Positions 34,450 through 43,975 of a DNA stretch of 64,000 bases are shown piece by piece. The first letter of the stretch is position 1; every line of letters starts with the position of its first letter. The stretch comes from Lachnospiraceae bacterium (GTDB lineage Bacteria; Bacillota; Clostridia; Lachnospirales; Lachnospiraceae), in assembly GCA_030531165.1 (NCBI GenBank), contig JAUNOI010000004.1, forward strand, positions 1-64,000. Reading direction: 5' to 3'. Below the pieces are notes generated by a model. That model was not told the origin of the DNA. It searched no databases and worked only from the letters and a program-made list of their open reading frames with translations. The position numbers were made by a program, and so were the translations under genes.

Positions 34450-35292
34450 CTAAATATCAAAAAGGTCATCCTCTTCATCGTAGAACTTCTGATCTGAAAA
34501 ATGCTGCTCCGGTTCTTCAGATTCCTCCGTTTCAAGATATCCCGGCATTGCCAATTCCAAACGTGAGATATCCTTATCCGATCTATGTGTAAATTGTGTT
34601 AATGCGATGACAATAACTTCTTCCATCCCAAATACGATCTTCCCCTTTCGCGGTTCCCATTTTCCGCTTTCCTCTGACCATATAGGAAGTACCCAGTCCG
34701 GTCTCACAGTTTCCAAAACAAAAAGTTCTTTTTCCGTCATTGGTTTTATTTTTAAAAATTTCTTACCCACAACCGGATCATCTGTCGGGAGCACCACATC
34801 CGATCGTTCACTTTTTCCAATCAAATATTCTTCCTTCATCGTGCGAATACAGCCCGTTGAAACTTTCCCATCAATCGTGATCCGATATTCTAAAACCGGC
34901 TCACCGTTCTCAGAATCTGTATCCTCCCTGTCAACAGGATCAAATACAAATTCTTTTGTTTCATCTCCAAAATCATCCTTTTCTTCTCTTGTAACATCCA
35001 GTTCTTCCGGAGCAGTACCAGCCTCTTCTGTAACATGCTCCTTCAGATCCTCTTGATCCTGATTCTCTCTTTTTGAAAAGGTTCTGGTTCCTTTCGTCTG
35101 CTCTTCATCATCTTCAAGATCATTTAACAGATTACGGAGAGCCTGAATATCATCGTTCGAAACATCCTCTCCCGCATGTTCCTTCATTTTCCCTGATGTC
35201 TTTCCCGAATCTTCCCTGGCATTCAATAAAAAGAAGATCACTGCTGCCAGAATTATCAATATAATAATAATTAAAACAACATATTTTATCAT
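34450..35292 (-). CDS. membrane-anchored FHA-like protein (1)
   Basis: The 280-residue protein starts with a membrane helix (residues 4-24), followed by an acidic, low-complexity linker (about 30-130). An FHA-like domain comes next: EEYLIGKSERSDVVLPTDDPVVGKKF, with Gly-Lys-Ser at the phosphopeptide-binding edge. FHA domains bind phosphothreonine, here perhaps made by the kinase of the same operon. It ends with an acidic tail. The second FHA gene is 15 bases upstream. Confidence 0.75.
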   Translation of the reverse strand: MIKYVVLIIIILIILAAVIFFLLNAREDSGKTSGKMKEHAGEDVSNDDIQALRNLLNDLEDDEEQTKGTRTFSKRENQDQEDLKEHVTEEAGTAPEELDVTREEKDDFGDETKEFVFDPVDREDTDSENGEPVLEYRITIDGKVSTGCIRTMKEEYLIGKSERSDVVLPTDDPVVGKKFLKIKPMTEKELFVLETVRPDWVLPIWSEESGKWEPRKGKIVFGMEEVIVIALTQFTHRSDKDISRLELAMPGYLETEESEEPEQHFSDQKFYDEEDDLFDI

Positions 35293-35307
35293 CTGTTTTC
35301 CTCCTTT

Positions 35308-35814
35308 TCAGACTGCATTTGTACAAAGCACATCTTTTTTCAAATACAGCGTGATCCGCTTTGTAATTTTAATTTCCAATGCTTCTTCAAATGTTATGCT
35401 GACCTCATTCTCAAATGGAATTCCATCTGCAACACCCGTCAGAGTTTTCTGTTCTTCGTCCTGCCGTCTGCATCTGTTCACACGAAACCCATTTCTGATT
35501 TCCATAATCTGTATAAATTCACGAGAAAGATAATACTTTCCACTTTTAGCGGTTTCTGAAATAACAGTGTCACAATTCTTTCCCCGACCTAAAAGACATG
35601 GGTATCGATCAAGCATTCCTTTCTGATCTTCTCCTCTTTCATCATGAAAATGATAAAATAATTTTCCTCCTCGCTGTCGCCGGATCATCTTTTTTGGCTT
35701 TATCGTCTCCCGCTTATCTTCCTGCAGTTTTCGTCCGGCAATCCGAACGATTATAAATAACAGAAATCCATCCACCATAAGGAAAACCCAAATTCTTTGA
35801 AATAATACAAACAT
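35308..35814 (-). CDS. membrane-anchored FHA-like protein (2)
   Basis: I start at the ATG at 35814 (MFVLFQRIWVF) because AAAGGAGG precedes it. A longer reading to 35838 overlaps the GAP1-like gene. The 168-residue product has a membrane helix (residues 3-22) and an FHA-like fold: CLLGRGKNCDTVISE, then YYLSREFIQI, with the Arg and Ser expected for phosphothreonine binding. It is smaller than FHA (1) but has the same topology, so both would present the FHA domain on the cytosolic side. Confidence 0.72.
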   Translation of the reverse strand: MFVLFQRIWVFLMVDGFLLFIIVRIAGRKLQEDKRETIKPKKMIRRQRGGKLFYHFHDERGEDQKGMLDRYPCLLGRGKNCDTVISETAKSGKYYLSREFIQIMEIRNGFRVNRCRRQDEEQKTLTGVADGIPFENEVSITFEEALEIKITKRITLYLKKDVLCTNAV

Positions 35815-35827
35815 TTTGCTCCTCCTT

Positions 35828-38026
35828 TTATTCCTCATCTTCCTCTGAACTGATCAAATACAAAATAAGCATGAGGATAAATAAAACTCCTAAAAAGATT
35901 CCTTCACCTAAAAATCCAAATAATACCTGCATAATTGCTGCACAGGCTGTCCAGAAAAAACTTCCAAGAAATAAAATAACTGTTTTTGGAATACCCTTTC
36001 TTCTTTTTATTGCCACAAATAACAAACTTGCACTTGCCACAATTGCGGCAGCCCAGATGGCAACAGACACCGATACGCCAAACCGCACAGACTTTAAGAT
36101 GCCTTCATAAATACAGAGATTGAGAGTTACCCAGAAAACCGACAGCATGATCAACTGCATATATTCCAGGAGACGGTTTCTTTGATTTTTTTCTTCTAAC
36201 TTCACAAAAAGATCTGTATTTTTATAATTCTCATAGTTCTCTTCAATCCAATTTATAAGATCGGCATCATCCAAAGAAAGATTTTCGATATGCATTTTTC
36301 GGTCGCTATCTGTTTTTTCCTGTTGAATTCTTTCCTTTTCTGCTTCCTGCAAAAGTCTTTCCGACGCATCATCACAGATCTTCTCAAAAATTTTACGGAT
36401 AGAAGGCTCCAAATACTTTGCCAGATTCCTGGATTCCTGGATCTGCTCTTCTCCCCAATCGAAAGATGCTTTTGATATATCTGCTGAAAAATGCTCACAG
36501 ATTTCCCGCCAATTCACTCCCAGATCATCTGCAATTCCGCGAACTTCATCTTTCCATGACGGTTTGAGCAGGATATCTTCCTGTTCAACCTGATTCCAAA
36601 ATTCTGTTTTCCATAGCTGGAGTTTTTCTTTATATCTCTGCATATCGAATGCTTTTAAATCATCTTCTCTCTGCTTCCATAATTCCCATGTATGGATATT
36701 CTCAAAGGAAACCTTGTACAAATCCTCTTCTTCTCGAAATCCTGCGCTTTTCTGCATAACCAAATATTTGATCTGATATATCATATCCTCTCTGATATTT
36801 GCTTTTGACAGCGCATGCATAAACTCCCTTATCAGTGCGGAATCATGATTTTCCGCCTCTAATATCCATGCTACCGCCTGATTGGCAACTCGCATCCACA
36901 CTTCTTCATCTGCATCTTCAAATATCCGGATCATCCTGCAGAAAATCAAAAAACAATCACTTGAGACACAAAACTCTTTTTTCTGTTTCTGTAAAACCTC
37001 CGTCAATTTAAGAAAGCTTTCCTTCTTATTCTCATCATTCCATGCCTGATTATATGCATCAAGGTATTCATTTTTGCCAAATCCTGTCCATCCAAACGCG
37101 ATATTTCGGTCTATCATCTCATAAATAAAGTGCCAGATATAGTCATTTTCACGAATTGCATAGCTGTTCTTCTGAAACCTTTGTCCGATTTCTTCATATA
37201 ATATATTGTTATGATGATATAGTTCCATCATTCTAAGAAGCATATGATCATAAAAATTTTCTGGAAGCAATTTCTTTCCCTGCTGCATGGAGATCATGTA
37301 ATCATACTGATCTTCAGGGCCAAAGTAAAACCGTGCTCCTTTCGGTTTTTCGGAGGACAGATGAAAGTATTTCGATACCATCGGAGAGATAAAATTTAAC
37401 TTCTTGCGCATACAGCCCGGCAGTAATTGATAAATATGCCTCATCATTGCTCTTGCCAGAAGCTGATAATCTTCAAAATCATCTTCCGCCAATTCTTCGT
37501 CCGTAATTAGAATCTTCTTACTTGCACCGGACATCCCTGCTAGCAGTTCTTTTAAAAGAGCCGCATCCGTTTCTTCTGATGCCCAGCTTTTTAAAAGTTC
37601 CTTTTGTTCATCTCCGCTTTCCTCTATCACAACCGGCTGCAATATGAACTTTTCTTCCCGCCGTTGTACTCGTTCAAATGAAGATATTTCCAGACAGGAA
37701 ATGAAGCTCTCCTCTCCCCCTTCCTCCGGTACCAGCACATGCGTCCAGATATTAGGACGATTATCCCCTTTGATCAGCGTATTGCAGGACGTTGTCCCTC
37801 CAACTACATAACGGTCATTGACATACATCACATACTCGATCGGAAATGCTTTTTCCTCTAATAAACGCATCGGAACCCAGTCTTTTGAAATCTGTTCAAC
37901 CTGTTCATTTGTCTCCGAATCATCCGGTGTGCTTGAACCAAAAATTCCCCATCCGCTTTTTCTCGTCTTATTAAAAAGATCCGGTGCAGCGGTATAATAA
38001 TACTGATTAAAATAATGTTTCATCAT
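35828..38026 (-). CDS. GAP1-like GTPase-associated protein with C-terminal membrane helices
   Basis: The 732-residue protein begins with a beta-rich region (YYYTAAPDLFNKTRKSGWGIFG; FPIEYVMYVNDRYVVGG) that resembles the N-terminal domain of GTPase-associated protein 1 (GAP1-N2). A helical middle part follows (200-600), with four membrane helices after about residue 625. GAP1 proteins are known from genomic surveys as partners of DO-GTPases in conflict-type operons. Here the GTPase gene is directly upstream with an ATGA overlap. The family assignment rests on pattern and neighbour, and the biochemical role is unknown. Confidence 0.65.
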   Translation of the reverse strand: MMKHYFNQYYYTAAPDLFNKTRKSGWGIFGSSTPDDSETNEQVEQISKDWVPMRLLEEKAFPIEYVMYVNDRYVVGGTTSCNTLIKGDNRPNIWTHVLVPEEGGEESFISCLEISSFERVQRREEKFILQPVVIEESGDEQKELLKSWASEETDAALLKELLAGMSGASKKILITDEELAEDDFEDYQLLARAMMRHIYQLLPGCMRKKLNFISPMVSKYFHLSSEKPKGARFYFGPEDQYDYMISMQQGKKLLPENFYDHMLLRMMELYHHNNILYEEIGQRFQKNSYAIRENDYIWHFIYEMIDRNIAFGWTGFGKNEYLDAYNQAWNDENKKESFLKLTEVLQKQKKEFCVSSDCFLIFCRMIRIFEDADEEVWMRVANQAVAWILEAENHDSALIREFMHALSKANIREDMIYQIKYLVMQKSAGFREEEDLYKVSFENIHTWELWKQREDDLKAFDMQRYKEKLQLWKTEFWNQVEQEDILLKPSWKDEVRGIADDLGVNWREICEHFSADISKASFDWGEEQIQESRNLAKYLEPSIRKIFEKICDDASERLLQEAEKERIQQEKTDSDRKMHIENLSLDDADLINWIEENYENYKNTDLFVKLEEKNQRNRLLEYMQLIMLSVFWVTLNLCIYEGILKSVRFGVSVSVAIWAAAIVASASLLFVAIKRRKGIPKTVILFLGSFFWTACAAIMQVLFGFLGEGIFLGVLFILMLILYLISSEEDEE

Positions 38027-39525
38027 TCACTATTCCTTTCTGAACGGTTCTGCATCAGATTCATCGTTGTCCGTACAAACGCTTCTCCAACCCGAATCGG
38101 ATCATATATGCCATCCACTTTGTAAACCAGCGTTTCTCCCTCCGTATTTTCCTGCTTTGTCGAACACCCCAGTGCTGACGCCAGATATACATCCGGTACA
38201 GAAGGATAATCCGCATTCAGATTGTCAACATCAATGACATATTCTTCAAAAATTTTCCTGATAATCTCTTTTCGATCTTTGCAATGTTCATTGCCTTCTG
38301 CCGATATATAATTTAATTCCCGGTTAAACAGATCTGCTTCTCCGTACTTTTCATTTAAAAATGATATCATCTCGTCTGATTTGCTTAAAATTAACGCTAC
38401 TTCCGGTATTGAAAAATCATCCTCCCGCAATCCCTGTCCAAGATAGCACTGCCACAAGTGGTTATAGAAGTTGCGGATCTGAGCTTCCGTATTGACATCT
38501 GTCAGCAGCTCCTGCATCACATCATGCACAGTCCTGTGGCCGCGTTTATGGACATCTTGCTGCTTCTTCCTCTGCTGATAGATATTTCCAATTCCTGCTC
38601 TTTCAAGAATTGCTATTTTATTTTCTTGCGATAATGTCTCTACCATCGTACCAAGCCTTGTATTTTGGGGATCGATCAGATACAGCCATCCATCGGTATG
38701 CATAATATTCTCCAAAATATCCGTGTTCTCGCTCGCTTTTTCGAGCAGCTCTCCTGCTGCATCATAAATGCAGACCATCGCATAATGCCTTTCTTCCTCG
38801 ATGCTCCATTCCGCCCGAAGCATGACCGGAGCAATAAATTCTCCGCGCGTTGAATCCGGACAGATTCCCTGTTCCTCTAAAAGCATGACTTTTCTGCGTA
38901 GCTCTCGGTAATTAGAATCCTGCATTGTCTGCGCTTCTGTAAAATGAAGTACTTTGCTCCCATTAATGGCTTTCATATTATTCGCAAGCAGGGAAACGAG
39001 CATACAGGTCTTTCCCGCATCCTTTTTCCCAATTAATCCTACTGTAATTTGCGGATAATGGAAAAATCCGGATGGCAGAATATTATGGCAATTTGAACAG
39101 ATCATACTGGCGCGTGCAGCCTGAATTCCACTCTGAATCGTCAAAACAGAGTCTTCATTTTCCTTATTGCTGTACTGAATAGTGAGTTCCATTCCATCCT
39201 CAAATGTAAATGTTTCATCGATACAGTTATTCTCGTCCCATACATTTTCCATATGATCCATCCCGCAGCGTCTGCGCAGTATATTGATCAGCTGATATAA
39301 TTCTCCATGATTGACGTACACTCTCATTGTATCCGCTCTGTCTGTGATGGATAGTTTTTTCTTTTCCCGGAATTTGCGGTATTTGCGGTCTTCTCTCGCA
39401 TTCAGTACAAATTCATCTGCTCCGCCCATACTTTCCATAAAATCCCAGTCAGCAAATTCTTTTTCAAACAAAAAATCAACATTATTACTTTCAATTTTGC
39501 TTAAGCAAAACGGACAAATACGCAT
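38023..39525 (-). CDS. zinc-ribbon GTPase, DO-GTPase2-like
   Basis: The 500-residue protein has four cysteines in two CxxC pairs (C4/C7 and C143/C146) framing an N-terminal region. A P-loop GKKDAGKT (166-173) is followed by a DxxG-type motif in IYDAAGELL and an SKSD element in LILSKSDEM that resembles the base-recognition NKxD. These fit the double-GTPase (DO-GTPase2) group, whose partners are GAP1 proteins. It probably switches an effector in the operon on nucleotide exchange. No membrane helix is seen. Confidence 0.72.
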   Translation of the reverse strand: MRICPFCLSKIESNNVDFLFEKEFADWDFMESMGGADEFVLNAREDRKYRKFREKKKLSITDRADTMRVYVNHGELYQLINILRRRCGMDHMENVWDENNCIDETFTFEDGMELTIQYSNKENEDSVLTIQSGIQAARASMICSNCHNILPSGFFHYPQITVGLIGKKDAGKTCMLVSLLANNMKAINGSKVLHFTEAQTMQDSNYRELRRKVMLLEEQGICPDSTRGEFIAPVMLRAEWSIEEERHYAMVCIYDAAGELLEKASENTDILENIMHTDGWLYLIDPQNTRLGTMVETLSQENKIAILERAGIGNIYQQRKKQQDVHKRGHRTVHDVMQELLTDVNTEAQIRNFYNHLWQCYLGQGLREDDFSIPEVALILSKSDEMISFLNEKYGEADLFNRELNYISAEGNEHCKDRKEIIRKIFEEYVIDVDNLNADYPSVPDVYLASALGCSTKQENTEGETLVYKVDGIYDPIRVGEAFVRTTMNLMQNRSERNSE

Positions 39526-39539
39526 TTTCTTTTCCTTTC

Positions 39540-41249
39540 TTATTCATGTTCTATGCGGAACAGCATTTTCTGATTATCTTCTGTATACAAATTCAGCCCT
39601 TCCATTTGCATATACTGATATGGGCCAAGCCGGACAGGTCCTTCTTTCCTTAAAAGTTCCATATCTTCTTCATCACAATACAATTCCTTATTCGAAATCA
39701 ATATCATTTCCTGTGCTTTATCATTTTGGGTAAATCCAATTGCTAAATTCAATCCCTTAAGCTCCAGATCATCCAATACCATCTTTCTACTTCCGCGGAT
39801 TGTCATGTCGTTAAGATTCTGAATACCTCGCCTTCTCGGCATGCCCAGTTCCTGAGCCTCGATCATTCCGGAATAATGGTTTCGTCTATCTGAAACATGA
39901 ATGGAAATATCATGAAACATTTTTCTATCCTGAAACTCCGAAATCTCGTTCTTTAACTGACATAACGTACTGCTATAGTCCGTCAGCTTTTTTGCAATTT
40001 CTTCCATGATCTGCCCACGGACATGGACTGCCTCTAAAAATTCCTTTTCCTTCGCTTCTGTCAGTCTCTTCTTCGTCTGGCGCATTTCGTCCCAATCCGC
40101 TTTTACAGATTCTGCTCTGTTCTTGCTTTTCTTCAAAATATCAAATAGTTCATCACCCATCAATTTTGTATATTTTTTTCTCTTTTTATCGGGAAGAATG
40201 CTTTGCACCCAGATATCGTATGATTCTAATTCTTCTTGAGCATCCAAAATTTCTTTTCTGGCTTTTATGCATTTCTGCCAGTTATCCTTTAAACGTTTCA
40301 AATCCCGGATCACTTCCTGATATCGTTCTTCCCGCTCTTTTTCCATCTTTTCTTTTCGATGCTTTCGAATATTGGTTTTTTTCAAAATGAAAATCCCAAG
40401 AATCAAAACGACCACAAGGCTTACTGCAATTAAAACAAGCGTCTTCTGCTCTTCCGCGGACTTTGCACGGAATCTCTGCCATAAAGATGGCGTATAGGCG
40501 CTTTTTATCTCCTTGAATTCCTTTTTGTCCGCCTTTTCTGCTTTTGTGAGAACAACATTTCCATCCTCTGCAGTTACGATAATGTGGCAGGAATAATCGT
40601 CTCCAAGAATCTTCCTATCATCTTCATCCAATCCGGCCTGTCCAAGATAACAGTTATAGGTCTCATCTTTTGTCGTTTCACTCATCAACGACCGGTCATC
40701 AATCAAATAACTGATTTTGCGATTCTTAAGCTTTAAGACTTTACCGCCCGCATCATACAGGCGAATCAGCGCCTGATAATTTCCACTATCCGGATTTTTT
40801 AATTCTTTTTCAATCGTATAGCGGGCCGTATAAGAACTGTAATAGATCAGATATACACTCGTACTTTCCCAACTTCCTTCACGGAGTTTCAGCTTCCAAT
40901 CGCCTTTTTCAACATCGGAAACCGTATAATAAGTATAAGTGGAATCATCTCCGTATTTTTTCTTAAATTCAACGCTCTTGCCTTTTTCGTTTTTCAATGT
41001 CTGAATCTTCGGATCATCTGTTCCATAGACGATGAGATCCATCGATGCGATGCTCATGTCCGGTACCGTAAATTCCAGTTGTCCATCCATTGTTACACGT
41101 TCCATATTCGCCCACTCGTCTTCATCTGGATTATAATATTTTTCAAATGGATAAGATGCTGCCCGGATATCAGCCGCAAATGCCGTCATACCGATCAAAC
41201 AGCACATCAGCAACGTCAGCAGAACCTTGCCTTTCAAATTTCTTCTCAT
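39540..41249 (-). CDS. unknown transmembrane protein, large extracytoplasmic and coiled-coil parts
   Basis: The 569-residue protein has a signal peptide (MRRNLKGKVLLTLLMCCLIGMTAFAA) and an outer domain of about 240 residues rich in beta strands. A single membrane helix follows (about 272-291, TLVLIAVSLVVVLILGIFIL), then a long Lys/Glu coiled coil on the inner side, and a C-terminal region with basic and acidic patches ending in LFRIEHE. I do not recognise the family. The topology, linking outside, membrane and cytosol, would suit a signal or force transmitter between the motor and the GTPase. Confidence 0.65.
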   Translation of the reverse strand: MRRNLKGKVLLTLLMCCLIGMTAFAADIRAASYPFEKYYNPDEDEWANMERVTMDGQLEFTVPDMSIASMDLIVYGTDDPKIQTLKNEKGKSVEFKKKYGDDSTYTYYTVSDVEKGDWKLKLREGSWESTSVYLIYYSSYTARYTIEKELKNPDSGNYQALIRLYDAGGKVLKLKNRKISYLIDDRSLMSETTKDETYNCYLGQAGLDEDDRKILGDDYSCHIIVTAEDGNVVLTKAEKADKKEFKEIKSAYTPSLWQRFRAKSAEEQKTLVLIAVSLVVVLILGIFILKKTNIRKHRKEKMEKEREERYQEVIRDLKRLKDNWQKCIKARKEILDAQEELESYDIWVQSILPDKKRKKYTKLMGDELFDILKKSKNRAESVKADWDEMRQTKKRLTEAKEKEFLEAVHVRGQIMEEIAKKLTDYSSTLCQLKNEISEFQDRKMFHDISIHVSDRRNHYSGMIEAQELGMPRRRGIQNLNDMTIRGSRKMVLDDLELKGLNLAIGFTQNDKAQEMILISNKELYCDEEDMELLRKEGPVRLGPYQYMQMEGLNLYTEDNQKMLFRIEHE

Positions 41250-41259
41250 AATGCTTCTC

Positions 41260-41976
41260 CTATTCTATCTCATGCATCAGTCTTCGAATATCTTCTAACA
41301 TGGTTTCCGGACATTCTGTTACCGTACGAAGCATCAGCTGCTTCCAAAATACCTCTTCTTCTTTTTCCAATCCAAAATGCCCCAGATGATCCATGCAGTA
41401 TTGCAGTACCAGACACCGCTCTCCCATCTCCTTTAGAGTTTCCCGATATTCATCAAAATAGACAAGCAGTTCTGCCGGAACCTGTTCTTCCGCTTTTAGA
41501 ATCAGCTTTTGCCTTTTCTTTTGTTCCGCCAACAGTTCCAGATATTCTTCTGCCTTTTTTTCCTGGATCTGCACACCATCCCTGGCATACTTTTGGAGCC
41601 TCTTTAAAATGCTGTTTCTTTGCCAGTTTTGAACTTTCATCTTCATCTTTGCGGAAGGAGAAGGATTATCTGCCATTATCATCTCATGATCCAGCAGACG
41701 CCACATTTCTAATGTATTTTTTGCATCAATATCATAGACTTCCGCCTCGAATATCTCTTCGATTCTGTCCTGAAACTTTTTATTCGCCATATAACGTTCC
41801 ACATAATACCGGTAACGCTCTTCCTCGTCCTCACAATATTGATAGTAGATCCGGTCTACTGGATCTAACTTTGCCCACAAACTGATAAATTTTTTCTTCT
41901 TTTTGGAATCTATTTTTCCAAATAACTCCTTCAATCTGATCTCAATGTCCGGCATAAATGATTCCCAGCTATTCAT
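41260..41976 (-). CDS. unknown helical cytosolic protein, 238 aa
   Basis: This acidic-basic, mostly helical protein has no signal, membrane segment or known motif. A KAEEYLELLAEQKKRQKLILKAEEQ stretch, shown by its regular charges, suggests a coiled coil. I start at the ATG at 41976; one codon upstream a GTG is also possible. The gene overlaps the end of the SEDS gene by several bases, so the two are translated together. It may be an adaptor for the membrane proteins on either side. Confidence 0.55.
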   Translation of the reverse strand: MNSWESFMPDIEIRLKELFGKIDSKKKKKFISLWAKLDPVDRIYYQYCEDEEERYRYYVERYMANKKFQDRIEEIFEAEVYDIDAKNTLEMWRLLDHEMIMADNPSPSAKMKMKVQNWQRNSILKRLQKYARDGVQIQEKKAEEYLELLAEQKKRQKLILKAEEQVPAELLVYFDEYRETLKEMGERCLVLQYCMDHLGHFGLEKEEEVFWKQLMLRTVTECPETMLEDIRRLMHEIE

Positions 41977-43939
41977 CACTCTCGTCCTCTTCTTTCTCTC
42001 CTGTTGTCTCCTGATGATCCTCTAATCTGCCAAAACACTTTACTGAAATCCGATGAAACAACTCCGTAATCGGTGCAAGGATAAAATATCCGAGAAATAC
42101 CATCATATGGTTTTTCGACCTCTCATCTTCTTCCATAAAATATTCCGTCTCTCTCGCAGACATAACTACCATAATACCAATCATAGCCATCGTGATACAC
42201 TTCGAAGTTCCGCCGTTTGAAATAAATGGAATCGGCATTCCGAAGATCGGAAACATTCCACAATTGCTCGCTGTCATAAAAATCGCCTGTATCCATATCA
42301 TGAAGGAGATCGCAAAGATCATTCCACTGTTATATTCCTGTCTTGTGGATAGTGCCACTTTTTTCCCTTCCCAAAAGAGCAGGAAAAAGATCGACAATAA
42401 AATGATCGTACAGATATTGCCAAACATCTCTGAAACCGCTACAAACACCATATCCGAGTCTGCATTTGGAACAGTGCTGACGCCCACAGCTTCCTTACCA
42501 AATAGCCCACCTGCACGCACTCCTATTCTTGCACGGTAATTCTGATACCCCGTATCACCGTTGTCCCACTCAGGATGCATCCAGCAGTAAAATCTAGTCA
42601 TTACTTTTCCATATTTCGGAAGATAAAAACGCTCTAGAAAATTCGCATCAGAATTATATGCATAATAACTGTATACTTTCGCAAAATAATACTGATTTAA
42701 GAAATCCGTTTTATCTTCCTGATCTGCAAACAAATAACACATCGCGAGCTTCATGGATTGATTTTTCTTATTCGATACAAAAATCTCCATATCCTCATAA
42801 CCAATCTTATCTTTTACAGAAAATAATTCGACAATGGAAGCCTGCACCGTTTCATCCAGTGCTTCATCCAAGGAAGCTTCTGCTATTTTTTCCATCTCAG
42901 CCTGATCGATCAGCCGGTTGTCCTTCTGTTTTTCCCGTTCTTGAAGATACTCTGCCAAATATGATCTAAAATCCCCAACAGTCCCACTACTGCCATGATA
43001 TCCATTCGCAGCCGAGATTTCCAGGTCATAAAAGCAGCTCATCAGATCTTTTGCGCTGATTTTTTTATTGACACTGTGGATCATAAGGGTACCAATGAAA
43101 ATACCTGCTGCCAAAACGCTTATTCCAGTTGCGATCACCATAACAGAATACCTAGTTTCCTGCATGTAGACGACAATAAATGCAATATATACTAAAAGAA
43201 CGATCAGCAGACTCCCCATCTCGTTGATCGCGAGCATGCCGAGCATATTCAGTGCTGTATAGATGGCAGACCACAAGAGACGTATTCTCTTTTCTCTTCG
43301 TGTTTTACTCTGCTTACATAGCAGGCATACCAATACCATCAAAAATGTTACTTTTAATATTTCCGTAATCGGAATCGATCCGATCACAGGAAATGGAAGA
43401 TTCGTCTTCGCTTCCGGATTGATCTTTCCGCCAGGGCCAACTCCAAAAAAGAATAGCAGCCCATATAACAGAATGGAAATACACGCAATACAAGCCGTAA
43501 AGCTGTCACTTCGAAACTTACGGAATTTTAAAAACGCGAATCCAACAGCGGCGGCTGCCACATAAGATACAAGCAGAAGCAGAATTTTATTCACGATAAA
43601 CCTTGCATTCAGATCATCATCATTCGGAAATAGGAGCAGTACTTCCATTAAAACGCCCCATGTTAATAAAATTGCTGAATAGAGCACAATTTTATGATTG
43701 CCTTTTAAAACATATTTTGTGATCCAATAAAAGCCGACCGTACCTAAAATGAGTATTGGAAGAAAATCCAGATAATGAAAACCAAAGTAAAAAACTTCTT
43801 CTTTATCTTCCCGGATTCCTTTCATCAATGCCGGTACCAGAAGCAATACTTCGTAGAGCACGACCATCCATAAAGTCTTCTCCTGCTTTAGATCACGAAA
43901 ACTGCTTATCACTTCATCTTTTGATATAAAATTCACCAC
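41969..43939 (-). CDS. SEDS (FtsW/RodA-type) membrane protein with large inserted domain
   Basis: The 656-residue protein has SEDS features: PITEILKVTFLMV (the helix that carries ELAK in FtsW), EMGSLLIVLLVY, loop DTGYQNYRARIGVRAGGLFG, NADSDMVFVAVSEMFG with the conserved Asp region, and PFISNGGTSKCITM like the FtsW PFISYGGSS. SEDS proteins polymerise lipid II into glycan strands. Between the fifth or sixth helix and the loop there is an insert of about 150 residues (290-445), mostly helical. The start is GTG. A matching class B PBP is in the same operon. Confidence 0.82.
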   Translation of the reverse strand: MVNFISKDEVISSFRDLKQEKTLWMVVLYEVLLLVPALMKGIREDKEEVFYFGFHYLDFLPILILGTVGFYWITKYVLKGNHKIVLYSAILLTWGVLMEVLLLFPNDDDLNARFIVNKILLLLVSYVAAAAVGFAFLKFRKFRSDSFTACIACISILLYGLLFFFGVGPGGKINPEAKTNLPFPVIGSIPITEILKVTFLMVLVCLLCKQSKTRREKRIRLLWSAIYTALNMLGMLAINEMGSLLIVLLVYIAFIVVYMQETRYSVMVIATGISVLAAGIFIGTLMIHSVNKKISAKDLMSCFYDLEISAANGYHGSSGTVGDFRSYLAEYLQEREKQKDNRLIDQAEMEKIAEASLDEALDETVQASIVELFSVKDKIGYEDMEIFVSNKKNQSMKLAMCYLFADQEDKTDFLNQYYFAKVYSYYAYNSDANFLERFYLPKYGKVMTRFYCWMHPEWDNGDTGYQNYRARIGVRAGGLFGKEAVGVSTVPNADSDMVFVAVSEMFGNICTIILLSIFFLLFWEGKKVALSTRQEYNSGMIFAISFMIWIQAIFMTASNCGMFPIFGMPIPFISNGGTSKCITMAMIGIMVVMSARETEYFMEEDERSKNHMMVFLGYFILAPITELFHRISVKCFGRLEDHQETTGEKEEDESDE

Positions 43940-43975
43940 TTTTTCCCCACTCCTTATTTTCTCCGGCCAGATCCT

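Noticed and set aside
34607..35056. 149-codon plus-strand Ser-rich frame
   Set aside because: Antisense to the acidic linker of FHA protein (1); Ser/Phe-rich content is the mirror of acidic codons.
41079..41885. 268-codon plus-strand frame
   Set aside because: It runs antisense to two operon genes with good starts and coupling. Composition looks like the reverse of those genes.
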